From positions 18,431,118 to 18,495,117 of the forward strand of contig NC_087078.1 in the NCBI RefSeq assembly GCF_026151205.1: DNA of 64,000 nt, given 5' to 3'. Shown piece after piece: positions 47,359 to 61,875 of the stretch. The position numbers and the translations under genes are program-made. Source of the stretch: Bolinopsis microptera (taxonomy: Eukaryota; Ctenophora; Tentaculata; Lobata; Bolinopsidae). Each line of letters opens with the position of its first letter. Position 1 is the first letter of the stretch. The notes under the pieces were generated by a model, which saw only the letters and a program-made list of their open reading frames with translations, searched no databases and was not told the DNA's origin.

Positions 47359-50300
47359 TTATAATGTTTGGAAAATAATATTTGTGCAGTCAAAATCTTT
47401 TACGGTCCAATCAAGCAGGGCGTGGTTATGCTGATTAGCTAATAGCGCACTTTTAAGTTTTCCTCGCAAGCACATTACACTAGTAGTAAAGTCAGTCATT
47501 CTGAACTTTGGGGTTAAAATGTTAAAAATTTTGGTTGACCTAGTGTTGTGGTTGTCAGGTGGGTCTACCTGACAGATAAGAAGGCAGGGTTTCCTCGACG
47601 AACATGTGTAACCCTCATATAGGGATATTGGAGCACGGAATTTCATTATCTTGTAGAGCTCGAGGTAACTGTGGTATGTGTAGAGATTTTGTATAGCTAG
47701 AATATTATTATGCTTGAATATCGGTTTGGTGTGTTCTTTTATGAAAAATTTTTGGTCAAGTTTCTGGTGTCCTATAGGCCTAGTACGTGCACAAGTCTTA
47801 AACTTATCAAGGTACGCCAGCCTATCACCAAATAGTACTCTGAGACAGTACTTCTGAGCAGTAAATATTGAGCTTATACGTTGCTTAGCTGCCCCACCCC
47901 ATACAGATATACAGTAGGAAAGATGTGATTCGAACAGAGTATAATATAATTGTTGATGTAGAAATTCTGGAAGGGAGCAGCGAAGTCTACATAAAGTGGA
48001 TGTGGAATGATTTAGGGTTCGCTTAAGAGCTTTAATGTGATCTTCCCATGATAGGTTCTCGTCAATTATAACACCCAGAAATTTTGCGGATGAAACCTTT
48101 TTGATTGGATAGTTGTCTATAGTTAGTACAGGTTCAGGATGTGATAAAATCTCTGACTTAGAACCTGCCATGTTGGGTTTGAAGTGTATGTAGCAGCACT
48201 TGGACATGTTTATATGTAACTTATTCGCTCTCATATAAGACTGTAATGATGACAAAAGCTCATTTCCTCGTTCATATGCCTCACGTTTTGTTTTGCCGAC
48301 AACAAATATATTAGTATCATCAGCAAAGGTAACAAATGATCCTAGTTTAGAACTGTTTGTGATGTCGTTCATATAAAGAAGAAATAGGAGAGGTCCAAGA
48401 ATTGAACCCTGTGGGACACCAAATTGAATAGATAGGGTATCTGATTTTTCTCCTACAACTTCAGTGTATTGTTGCCTGTTTGTTAAGTAGCTTTTTATGA
48501 GGTTATTTGCAACTCCTCTCACTCCACATCCCTCTAATTTTATAAGAAGTGTTGAATGATCGATGGTGTCAAAAGCTTTGCTAAGGTCAATGAATATTCC
48601 TAAAACATGATTCTTAAGTTTAAGAGATTTCGTAATTAAATCTACAGAGTAATTGACTGCATGAGATGTAGAGTGAGATTTCCTAAATCCAAACTGTGTC
48701 TTCGATATAACTCCCTGGGAGCTAACAAATCCGTATATTCTAGAATATATGAGCTTTTCAAAGATCTTACCGAAGACGGACAGTGTGGAGATAGGACTGT
48801 AGTTCTCGATTTCTTCTGGGTTACCTTTCTTATATACAGGTGTTATTTTACCAGTTTTCAGGACATCAGGAAATATACCTTGGGTCATAAGGATATTGAA
48901 GTAATTCGATAATACAGGTGCAATTACATGAGATGACTTTTTTATTACACTTATGGGAATGTCACTGGCTTTACCATTTTCGAACTCTCTTATGATTTTC
49001 AATATTTCGTTCGAGGAGCAATCTTCTAACCTAATATTTTTTTCATTTCTTGGGTTCAGGAAGTCATAGAAAGTTTTCATGGGTAATATAGGCAGGCCAT
49101 TAGATAGATTATTCAGTGTCTCATTCAGCTTTGGTGCAATAGAGACAAACCAAGCATTGAATCCATTAGCAATTGCTCTTCTATCAACTATTCTTTGGTT
49201 ATCAATGATAAATGGGGGCTTGGTTTGCCTCTTCTTTTTGCCTCTGAGTTCGTTAATAATTTGCCAGGTTTTCTTGCTGTTTTCACAGTTGTTTAGAATT
49301 TCGTTACAGTAATGCCAACGTTTGGCAGCTTTAATGATAGCTTTGAGCATCCTACGATAATCACTAAATACTTGGTATAGCAAGATATTACCACCAGGGC
49401 TCTTATTGGTAACGGTGTCAGACCACTCCTTACGTAGTTCATGCTTTCTTTCTACAGACTGGATGATACTGTCTGTAATCCATGGGTTAAGTTTGGGAGT
49501 TCTTTTTGTCACTTTCGGTACCTCCAGTTTGCAGTGTTTGTCAAGTGTCTGGTCAAAACATGCCGTAAACTCATCAAATTTTGTTGAAGGAGTGAGCTGG
49601 TTTACCTTTACCTCAAGTTCAGTTACAAAGCTTTTCAATTTGGAACTTGAGTAATCATAATAGCGGACATGTTTCTGAGGCTCTGTACTGCGAGGGGTCT
49701 CTACTGAAGTGAAGGTAAATATAGGGGCATGCTCACCAAGCCGTTCTTCAATAACACCTGATAAGACTATATTCTCAATTTTATTTGTTAAAATGTTATC
49801 GATGCAGGAACTTTTACAGTTTTGACGAAAATGTGTTGCAATGGAGATAGTCGGGTAAAAGCCGTTTCTGTATAAAGTATCCTCAAAGAGCTGGGAACTG
49901 GTAGAAATATTAAGTATGTTTGAGTTAAAGTCTCCCAACAAATTGACAGTTTTCCCATTTAGCTGCTTTGCAAGTAGTTCCAGGGTTTCACAAAAGCTAT
50001 CAAAGCAGCCATTAGGGGGTCGGTAAATGACTCCATGAACAATTTTGCTGCCTGCGCTATCTGTGGTTTCAACAAAGAGGCTCTCAATATTTGTAGTACA
50101 GTGTGATACGTTTTCTAAGACCACAGTATTTAAATGGTCAGATACATAGAGTGCAACACCTTTTTTCTTACCTGCCAATGTTTCTTGATAGAATCCTGTG
50201 TATGATGGAATTTGGTACAGGCCCTGCTGTGCAGGATCAGTATTGGTTTCAGCAAGACCAATCATATCAAACGAGTGCCCTATACTTTTGAGTTCAATTA

Positions 50301-50718
50301 GGAAGCTATCAAAGTTAGATGCGTTTCCATCTATATTGTAGAATAAAGTTGATAACATAGATTTTTTTGAGGAATTGAGCTGCTTGATTGCATTTAAGAA
50401 CTCGAGTTTAGAGTAGCGACGGCAACGTTCAAGTACAAGGGCATATGATGCAATTAAGGCATCTTCCTGGTTTCTATTATCATAGAATCTATCAGAATCT
50501 ATAGATTCCTCATCAGATGGAAATGGGCAGTACCGTTCCTCTGCAGAACTGGCACACTCGCAGCACATCCATAGTCCATTTTTGCATGAGTATTTAGCTG
50601 ATTTGAAACACTTAGTATGGATGGCATTATTACAGTTTTCACACTCTAGTAAAGGTTGTCCGATGTTAATAGATCTACTACATGGCTCACACACATCTTT
50701 AATCATTTTCATAATCAT
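47359..50718 (-). CDS. LINE B ORF2: PHD finger - APE endonuclease - reverse transcriptase
   Basis: 1,119-residue polyprotein that would nick target DNA and reverse-transcribe the element RNA. Residues 10-55 form a PHD-type finger: C10-C13, C26-C29, H34-C37, and the closing WMCCEC. The APE endonuclease spans about 120-360, with FYNIDGNASN, LAETNT, GVALYVSDHL, IYRPPNG, LLGDFNSN, CIDNILTN and GEHAPIF. The reverse transcriptase spans about 570-870, with FIDLSKAFDTIDHSTLLIKL, FGVPQGSILGPLLFLLYMND and catalytic TFADDTNIFV. A thumb region and a C-terminal domain without RNase H follow. The usual start, MIMKM, lies five bases after the ORF1 stop. The length is normal for CR1-like ORF2 and no break is visible. 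Confidence 0.95.
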   Translation of the reverse strand: MIMKMIKDVCEPCSRSINIGQPLLECENCNNAIHTKCFKSAKYSCKNGLWMCCECASSAEERYCPFPSDEESIDSDRFYDNRNQEDALIASYALVLERCRRYSKLEFLNAIKQLNSSKKSMLSTLFYNIDGNASNFDSFLIELKSIGHSFDMIGLAETNTDPAQQGLYQIPSYTGFYQETLAGKKKGVALYVSDHLNTVVLENVSHCTTNIESLFVETTDSAGSKIVHGVIYRPPNGCFDSFCETLELLAKQLNGKTVNLLGDFNSNILNISTSSQLFEDTLYRNGFYPTISIATHFRQNCKSSCIDNILTNKIENIVLSGVIEERLGEHAPIFTFTSVETPRSTEPQKHVRYYDYSSSKLKSFVTELEVKVNQLTPSTKFDEFTACFDQTLDKHCKLEVPKVTKRTPKLNPWITDSIIQSVERKHELRKEWSDTVTNKSPGGNILLYQVFSDYRRMLKAIIKAAKRWHYCNEILNNCENSKKTWQIINELRGKKKRQTKPPFIIDNQRIVDRRAIANGFNAWFVSIAPKLNETLNNLSNGLPILPMKTFYDFLNPRNEKNIRLEDCSSNEILKIIREFENGKASDIPISVIKKSSHVIAPVLSNYFNILMTQGIFPDVLKTGKITPVYKKGNPEEIENYSPISTLSVFGKIFEKLIYSRIYGFVSSQGVISKTQFGFRKSHSTSHAVNYSVDLITKSLKLKNHVLGIFIDLSKAFDTIDHSTLLIKLEGCGVRGVANNLIKSYLTNRQQYTEVVGEKSDTLSIQFGVPQGSILGPLLFLLYMNDITNSSKLGSFVTFADDTNIFVVGKTKREAYERGNELLSSLQSYMRANKLHINMSKCCYIHFKPNMAGSKSEILSHPEPVLTIDNYPIKKVSSAKFLGVIIDENLSWEDHIKALKRTLNHSTSTLCRLRCSLPEFLHQQLYYTLFESHLSYCISVWGGAAKQRISSIFTAQKYCLRVLFGDRLAYLDKFKTCARTRPIGHQKLDQKFFIKEHTKPIFKHNNILAIQNLYTYHSYLELYKIMKFRAPISLYEGYTCSSRKPCLLICQVDPPDNHNTRSTKIFNILTPKFRMTDFTTSVMCLRGKLKSALLANQHNHALLDWTVKDFDCTNIIFQTL

Positions 50719-50723
50719 TTTTA

Positions 50724-51911
50724 CTAAGTGGGGTTGTTAGACCCCACTGACTGGTTGTGTTTTCCACGTCTTGTCCGCTCTTGCCTCTCTCTCACATACA
50801 CCCAATGCTTCACACATCTCACAAATTTGGTAATACCATAAACTCGGACTAAATGAATATCATCACCACCTCTGGTCAGGTTGGTGGCAAGGAGTCCCCT
50901 ACTATCTAAGAAGTGGCCAACTCCAAGGTGCCACACACTCTGGTTGAAGTTGGCACTTAACATTTCTCCAACAAGCCGATTGAAGGTCATAATGTTTTTG
51001 TTCATTTGAGGCAATCTTGATGGGAGGACTGCTGCGACAAATATTTTGATACTTGGGCAGAGCTTTCTTATCTGTTGAATCTTCAAGTGGAGAACGTCAA
51101 CCAGCTGATGGATTTCATTCTCTCCTCTAAGGTTTTCTACCCGGAGGTCATTGGTACCACAAACGATAACAACGTTGCTGTACCCAATGCAGCGACAAGG
51201 GTCAATCAAACTGACTTTACCTGCCTTGACTCTTTCACCAGGGAAAGACTGGCCCATAGTACCAGCACCACACCCAAACTTGATTGTTTTGGTGTTCGAA
51301 TCTCCCATAATGAGCGTGCTTCTTTTGAATTTGTTGTTAATGGCTCTAAGGGTAATGGAAAATCGTCCGTACATGGCCGGGTTGACTTCAGTTTTTTGGG
51401 TGGCCTTGATTCCATGCTTGAACCAAGCTTGTGAGGAACGAGTCATAATATAGGCCGAGTTGGATTCCAGGGACATTTCAGTCATTTTTGTAGGTGAATG
51501 GCCTTCATGGACAGGTACAAAGCTTATCTTTCTTACTTCTCCTATTGAAATTGTGGCTATTTCGGAGTCAGCAAGTATTTCTTGCTCATCGTCACAGTGG
51601 AAGGGTAACATGCTTTCCTCAACCCCAGTGCTAGGAGGGAAGTAGTTTATGAGCACAGAGTTAGGCTTGTGTGTAAGTTTGCACTGGGAGGTGACTCTAT
51701 CAATAGCAGCTGCTAATGGTGGTGGGATGGCTGGAGAGGAGGGGGCGTTTGTGTCTCCAGAGTATGTGTAGCTTTCTCCATATTTAAGGACTGACCTTCC
51801 GTTCATCTGGCTGAACTTACCAGTTTCTTTGCACTCAGTCAGAAAACTGGTGACCTCATCAAGCAGATTTTTGTCTAGGATGTCTACTTGGTAGTCCTTA
51901 ATCGGCGGCAT
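50724..51911 (-). CDS. LINE B ORF1: AlkB-like dioxygenase fused to SGNH/GDSL esterase
   Basis: 395 residues from the first Met after the element start (MPPIKD). Residues about 80-191 match the AlkB fold. NSVLINYFPP precedes the iron ligands H105 and D107 in LPFHCDDE. ISIGEVRKISF follows, then H166 in WFKHGI, and the 2-oxoglutarate-binding pair R183 and R189 in GRFSITLR, with the same Rx5R spacing as E. coli AlkB R204/R210. Residues 199-355 match SGNH hydrolases: block I GDSN (S205), block III CGTND (N254), and block V DDIHL (D350/D351, H353). Esterase domains are known in CR1-like ORF1 proteins. The AlkB domain is unusual, and viral AlkB proteins act on methylated RNA. A role in repairing methylated element RNA is inference. 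Confidence 0.88.
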   Translation of the reverse strand: MPPIKDYQVDILDKNLLDEVTSFLTECKETGKFSQMNGRSVLKYGESYTYSGDTNAPSSPAIPPPLAAAIDRVTSQCKLTHKPNSVLINYFPPSTGVEESMLPFHCDDEQEILADSEIATISIGEVRKISFVPVHEGHSPTKMTEMSLESNSAYIMTRSSQAWFKHGIKATQKTEVNPAMYGRFSITLRAINNKFKRSTLIMGDSNTKTIKFGCGAGTMGQSFPGERVKAGKVSLIDPCRCIGYSNVVIVCGTNDLRVENLRGENEIHQLVDVLHLKIQQIRKLCPSIKIFVAAVLPSRLPQMNKNIMTFNRLVGEMLSANFNQSVWHLGVGHFLDSRGLLATNLTRGGDDIHLVRVYGITKFVRCVKHWVYVRERQERTRRGKHNQSVGSNNPT

Positions 51912-53078
51912 TACACATTTGGGGAGGGCTACTGTTGACCTGACTAACATCAGCCAGAAGAATTACACCTTAGAAATAAACGGTAACGACATGGTTCCTC
52001 TAGATCCAATTAACTACATAATTACAACTTACACAGATGGATCGAAACACTCAGATGATTCCACAGGCTACGGTGTGGCTATCTTTATAGATAAAGAAAC
52101 ACGGATGACAGAAAACTACACCATGAAACAGTATCACACAGTCTTTCAATGCGAAGCACACGCTCTCCTCAGAGCTAGTATCCTTCTAAACGACATTTTG
52201 TCATCCCCCTCTCTCTCAGAACACAGAGTCATAATCTACTCAGACTCACAAGCACTGATCAAAGCACTTTCGAACCCCTACTCAATCAGCAAAACCATCA
52301 TAGATCTCCACAATAGCTTAAACGATACAGCCTCAACTCACCTTATCACGATAGAGTGGGTTCCAGGTCACAAAGACCACTACGGAAACGAGCTTGCAGA
52401 CAAACTAGCGAACATCAGAGCTGTCGAACCAAATCCAGCTCCCTCGACAAACCAGCCGAACATTCCCCACACATTCTTCAAAAACAAGGTTCACAAATAT
52501 ATAAACGACAAAAAGAACAAGCGCTGGAATAACTCTAACATAAGTAAAAACACAAAAGAACTGGTATCAGCAATTGTAAACCGCAATCTTCAAGGCCAAC
52601 ACTGCACCTCTTCAAGCTGGGCTTTGACGTCCTCAAACCATTGACTAGACTCATTACAGGTCACAACAACCTCAACCATTTCCAAAACAAAATTGACTTC
52701 ACAACAGCACCATATTGTAGCTTCTGCGAAGACGACGTCCACGAAACAGCCATGCACCTCATATGCGACTGTGAATATTTCGCCAGGACCCGTATGGAAA
52801 AATTCGGAGAAGACCCGATAACAATCGATCAACTCATGCGCCTTACTTCACTAACAAAGAAAAAGGATTTAACAGTACTACTAGACTTCATCGGGGACTA
52901 CGATCTATGAATCGTAACCACGCTACTATAAATATTCATGGAGAAAATAACAAAGATATAACGTAGCGCACACACATCGCGCGCGACAACCACTGCAGCC
53001 TGGGCGTAAGGCTCAATCCCACTCCACAAAACTTAGTACTTATAAAGCAACAACATCATCATAACCCACACACCACCT

Positions 53079-53502
53079 TCGCACAAATCAGCTATTCCTC
53101 ACTCACTCATGAGCGTCGACATATCTCCCCATGTACATCTGTAAATTGGAGCGGCCCCCCGCGACGCGGAGCAGGTAAGCTACCTGGTTCGGGCTTCTTC
53201 ACTTATCAGAGTACACTAGCACCACAAAACACTAGACTCAAGCCCTCAGCTTTGCGCGCATCCTTCACCTTCACAGGGCCGGCTGTCCATATCCTGTAAT
53301 ATCCTGATTCTATATGCTCGCGGGGTCTATTACCTGTTTGAGCTCTATTATTACGCGCGCGTGCCCAGTGTACAGCTCACCGGCCTGCGTTGTCCACTGG
53401 ACATGGATGTCGCCTACATGACCCTCAAATCTAAAAGTAGGTTGAGGGCACCACAGCGGGCCTAGCGCTGCCCTCTGTCGACATACATACATACATACAT
53501 AA
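53079..53502 (+). mobile_element. possible non-LTR/SINE 3' end with (CATA)n tail
   Basis: GC-richer segment ending CTAGCGCTGCCCTCTGTCG followed by ACATACATACATACATACAT, a tetranucleotide tail of the kind left by CR1/L2-type retrotransposition. No ORF is recognisable. It immediately follows LINE A, so it may be a separate SINE or the distal part of that untranslated region. Confidence 0.45.
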
Positions 53503-55092
53503 CAGGACTAAGAAAATCAAAGCATAACATAAACCAAAATGCTGATAATAACCTTGTCTCTACATCTTAGATTATATGCACACACTTATGCATCACTCAA
53601 TAAACGTCGCATATCTCATAAATTACACTGCCAACATTGGACATTTTTTATTATCGCCGCGTATTTCAAATCAAGTTACAAATTCTACAAATTTTGAAGT
53701 GCTCAGTCTTGTTTTACTTTTTTAATCTTTACCTATTAACCATTGGAAAATAAAACTTTAAGTTATAAACCTTCCTTGCATACTTTACCGGTAGAGTCTA
53801 AATTGAATAGTTTGAGATTTCCTTTACATTTTATATTTATGCATGTGCCCCACGGGGATGAATTTCTTATTACCATTGATATTATATATACTTTTTTGAG
53901 TAAACATTGGCTGGTACCACGGGCCAGTCCCCAACAACAAAAAAAGAAGAAAGAAAGAAAAAAAGAAAAAAAGAGCTGACCATCAAACTCAGTATGGGTG
54001 ATGAATGCACATGATGATTGATGTGGGATTTCTATAGCTAGGGCTAGCAAAATACAAAACATCAGTTCTCCATATAAAATATCTCAACAATATCTGGGTC
54101 CATTTATCATTTACTATAACAAAATCCATTTACATTACTACTATATTTTTCCTACTATGCTATTAAATTATTCTCAAACGATCAAATTGAATCATGCATT
54201 CACGCTTGTGCTAAATCTTCGTGAGCTTTTGTGAAACTACTCATCTTGAGATCTTCATGTTAATACAAAAATTTAAACTGTAGCGCTCGATTCTGGAGCA
54301 GTGTATTCGCGTATTTATTGTTGATTGTGCTTATCGGCGCACCGCTAAAACAATACGTTTTATTATAAGAGTAAATAACAAAATTTAAGTAAAACAAAAT
54401 GTAAATGCCATTACAATGAATAATGATATGATAATAAATAAAAGTAGACATCCAATAACAAACTTGTTAGGCCAGGTCCAGTACAACCCAAAATGTCCCC
54501 GGACTAACAAAATAAACCTTAAAAAGATTCGGCGGAATGACAGGCTGAGCGCCGCCCAGTAAGCTGAGCGCCGCCCATTAACCCAATGGCAAGTGCTAAC
54601 AATGGTCAAGCTGCTTAGGCGCGGCACCGCGCTTGACCCACATGCTATACAGCGTGTAGCAACACAAGTTCTAATTAGATTTAGACCTCATGATTTGGGG
54701 AGACACAATATTTTGTTCTCGATGTCAAATAATTTAATTAATGTCAGTATATTTAGTTACAGTTCCTGGTATCCAATAATTTAATTAAATTCACCTAGAT
54801 GGTTTACCTAGATCACTGTACCAAGTTTGACAAAATGCATCGACAATTGCGCGATGCGTTACTGTGCCGCGCCGCGCACTCAATTGTGCTTCTCGCTAGA
54901 TCATAGATCGGCAAGATGCGCTACTGTGCCGCGCCGAGCTGCGATGATCGAATTGACATTGTCAATTAAGCAGCGACAGGAAGACGGGGACATAACGGAA
55001 GTGGAGAAGACAATGCACTATAATGTATAAAGATCTTCTCGCATCTTCTCGCAACTACAAATGTGCAAGACGCGAAAGATTGACATCGTGAA
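53503..55092. other. gene-poor stretch
   Basis: AT-rich DNA. It includes a purine (AAAGAAAGAAA) tract near 53941-53973, a direct duplication of GCTGAGCGCCGCCCAxTAA at about 54545-54580, and two copies of GATGCGYTACTGTGCCGCGCCG at about 54853 and 54916. No gene was recognised. Confidence 0.5.
54545..54940 (+). repeat. small GC-rich direct repeats
   Basis: CTGAGCGCCGCCCA occurs twice in tandem (about 54546 and 54564). GATGCG-TACTGTGCCGCGCC occurs at about 54853 and 54916, with a related GGCGCGGCACCGCGC at about 54616 in the opposite sense. They stand out from the AT-rich surroundings and suggest an old small transposon. Confidence 0.5.
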
Positions 55093-55136
55093 TCAAAAAA
55101 AATACTGCAGTCGATCGACTGCAGTATTTTTTTTGA
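55093..55136. repeat. perfect 44-bp palindrome
   Basis: TCAAAAAAAATACTGCAGTC-GA is followed without any spacer by its exact reverse complement. A spacer-free 22-bp-arm palindrome can extrude as a cruciform and is usually unstable in replication. Confidence 0.95.
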
Positions 55137-55328
55137 CTCGAGTTGAAAATTAGTTTATTTTTCATTAGAAAGAAATGTGATCATAGTTTGAGAGTAAATT
55201 GGTCTGCTACAGCTACTGCAAGGTAAACGGTGAAGGTTCAAGGTCGAGATTAACGGGTGATACTCGTAAAATAAAATATATGTTCCAAATACCGTCGACG
55301 AGTCCAACTCGGCGCCCGTCCTGGTAGC

Positions 55329-55395
55329 CTCGACCTTGTAGGCTTATTATATAACCTTCCAGTGGTAGGTTATATAATAAGCCTACAAGGTCGAG
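55329..55395. repeat. hairpin with a perfect 29-bp stem and 9-base loop
   Basis: Arms 55329-55357 and 55367-55395 are exact reverse complements (CTCGACCTTGTAGGCTTATT ...), with loop TCCAGTGGT. The GGTCGAG end motif also occurs singly near 55240. It could be a minimal fold-back element or a small-RNA hairpin precursor. Confidence 0.93.
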
Positions 55396-56824
55396 AGCGT
55401 ATTATAACATAGAAATTATGGCGCGGCGATACTTTTTGGCGCTGTTTGTCACGCTCACTGATTAAACGATACAATTTTTTAGCAATAATGTTTCGCGCGT
55501 TACGTTTACCATTCACATTCTGTGTGACCGAACAACATTCCAAACAAATGTACGTGATGAATGCCGGTGTACAGATTTGTATGTGAGTGTGTGATTTGAT
55601 TTGCGGACATTTACAGGATTTGTGTGTATCTGTTGTGTTTGGGGGTGTGTGTGTGATTATAGACTGTAGTGCTTGATTTGTATGAACTGGTTTAAGATTA
55701 AGGTAATTGCAATGAAGCTAATTTTGTCATACGTTGTAGACGCTGCACGATACTTTCGTCTCTTAGCGAAACGATAATGGGGGTCACGACGTGATACAAT
55801 ATAAATAATGAAAAGTTTATGTTGAGAATTTTACTTGACATATGTTGCATGAAACTTTTCTCTTGCTTCATACTACATCTGATCGATTTATGATACGCAA
55901 CGTGTATCAAAGTCCAAATAATACCAAATCTTGTCATAAAAGAATATACAATTTTCTCAAACAGTATACACATAATGTCACAATGACCCTATATAAAAAT
56001 AACCCTTTAAAAACTCAATATTTTGAAATTCACCCTTGGCCTTGTGGCTCCAAGTTCAAATCTAAACTGTCCATATTGACAAAGTTCTTTCTCGTCTATC
56101 TTGTCATAAAATCAAAACTAAATGAATTCAAACTGAAACTTACAATCAAACAGAAACATAAATTGGGGGTGCCGTTGTAAACACAATTTTCTCAGATTAA
56201 AGCACAACATGTGACGTCACTACCCTAACTAACTGCCCGATTAATTTGAACTAACAATGCGATTAAAAAAACAGATCCCAGAATGTCTAATTCTAAAGTA
56301 AATAATGATTGTCCCGCCGTGCACTGCACTGAGCGGGCATTATTACGTATGTATAATATCAAATTTATCTACATAGAATTATTATACAGATCAACATTGC
56401 GAAGAACTCACCATGCTCTATTATTTTATAGATTTTATAGATTATTATCAAGTTCCTCATTTAAAGAAATCAGAACACTTCGCTTTAAACTTAACATGGC
56501 CCACAAAAGTTAACACTGTAAATCGTAAAAGGATGGCCTATCAAGAACGGTAACCTAACTACCAATGTGATAAGTAATAGTTTCATCTGAATTCATAAAA
56601 AGAGGGCAAATTGAGGTGCTTATCGTAATTTATTTAGTGATCCAAAGAGATAGTCTATTTATAACTATTTATTTATAACTATTTAAGTATGATGGACTGT
56701 AACATTCTTCTGAAAAAGAAAATCACGCTCAAACTAATCTGTTTCATCTAGGAATACAGTCTTCGGTTTAACAAACAAATGCGTTTCGGGGGCTTAGATT
56801 GCACTAATAGATTAAAGCTGTGAT
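55396..56824. other. gene-poor stretch before the ARF-like gene
   Basis: AT-rich sequence with several ORFs of 75-110 codons that look random. The right end should hold the 3' untranslated region of the ARF-like gene. No RNA gene or transposon was recognised. Confidence 0.5.
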
Positions 56825-61462
<4,638 letters not shown>

Positions 61463-61482
61463 ATATAGGGGGGGTGTCATGT

Positions 61483-61692
61483 CCGTCTATGTCCGCCTAT
61501 GTCCTGTCCTTTTTGGATTCTATGAGACAACGGACGTGTTTTTTGGGACATTGGCGGACACGGACGGACATTGGCGGACTCGGACGGACATTGGCGGACT
61601 CGGACGGACATTTGCGGACTCAGACGGACATTGGCGGACTCGGACGGACATTGGTGGACATTAGCGGACATTGGTGGACATTAGCGGACAAA
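61483..61692 (+). repeat. 20-bp minisatellite beside the ARF-like gene
   Basis: Around ten units of GGACATTGGCGGACTCGGAC type, degenerating to GGACATTAGCGGACATTGGT at the right. The reverse-sense motif GTCCG also appears as TTTTTGTCCG units at about 63374-63418, on the far side of the GA-rich array. It starts only about 20 bp from the first recognised ARF-like exon. Confidence 0.9.
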
Positions 61693-61875
61693 CATTTTGA
61701 GAATTTTTCGCAACTTCTATGTATTATAATTTTGTACAAAACAAACGACTTATTAATCACACTAAAGCTATTAATAGCTTTAACTTATATCAAATTATAT
61801 ACATATAATATAATTATAAATAAAACAATAAACTCTAACATTCATTACACTCTCTAAAATTAAAATATACAGGAT
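61693..61875. other. AT-rich spacer
   Basis: Short AT-rich stretch between the GTCCG minisatellite and the GA-rich array, with nothing recognisable. Confidence 0.5.

Larger units (their letters stand above)
46717..51935 (-). mobile_element. LINE B: apparently intact CR1-like LINE with AlkB-esterase ORF1
   Basis: 5.2-kb element on the minus strand, flanked by 12-bp direct repeats TGACCTGACYAA (46705-46716 and 51936-51947, one mismatch), the expected target duplication. The 5' untranslated region is only about 24 bp, then ORF1 (51911-50724), a 5-bp gap, ORF2 (50718-47359), and a ~640-bp 3' untranslated region ending in two copies of AAATTTCTTGTTTCATTGA. Short tandem 3' repeats instead of poly-A are typical of the CR1/L2 group. 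Neither ORF has an internal stop. It is inserted into LINE A in the opposite orientation, so it is the younger element. Confidence 0.93.
46084..53078 (+). mobile_element. LINE A: RNase H-bearing LINE split by LINE B
   Basis: Two parts, 46084-46716 and 51936 to about 53078, belong to one element. The left part starts inside the reverse transcriptase (GLKLSAIKTQVIIFSRK, KYLGIHLDSRLNWHDH, PIMTYACVTWAPR). The right part encodes RNase H with all catalytic positions visible: YTDGSKHSDD, QCEAHALLRA, IYSDSQALI, and VPGHKDHYGNELADKLA. A C-terminal CSFCEDDVHETAMHLICDC zinc-like motif follows. There is a frameshift near 52600. The frame is the same on both sides of the LINE B insertion. This layout fits a Jockey/I-type LINE. 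The 3' untranslated region ends near CAACATCATCATAAC. The copy is 5'-truncated and inactive. Confidence 0.85.

Noticed and set aside
55698-56513. Cluster of 76-112-codon ORFs on both strands
   Set aside because: AT-rich random ORFs without motifs or splice structure.
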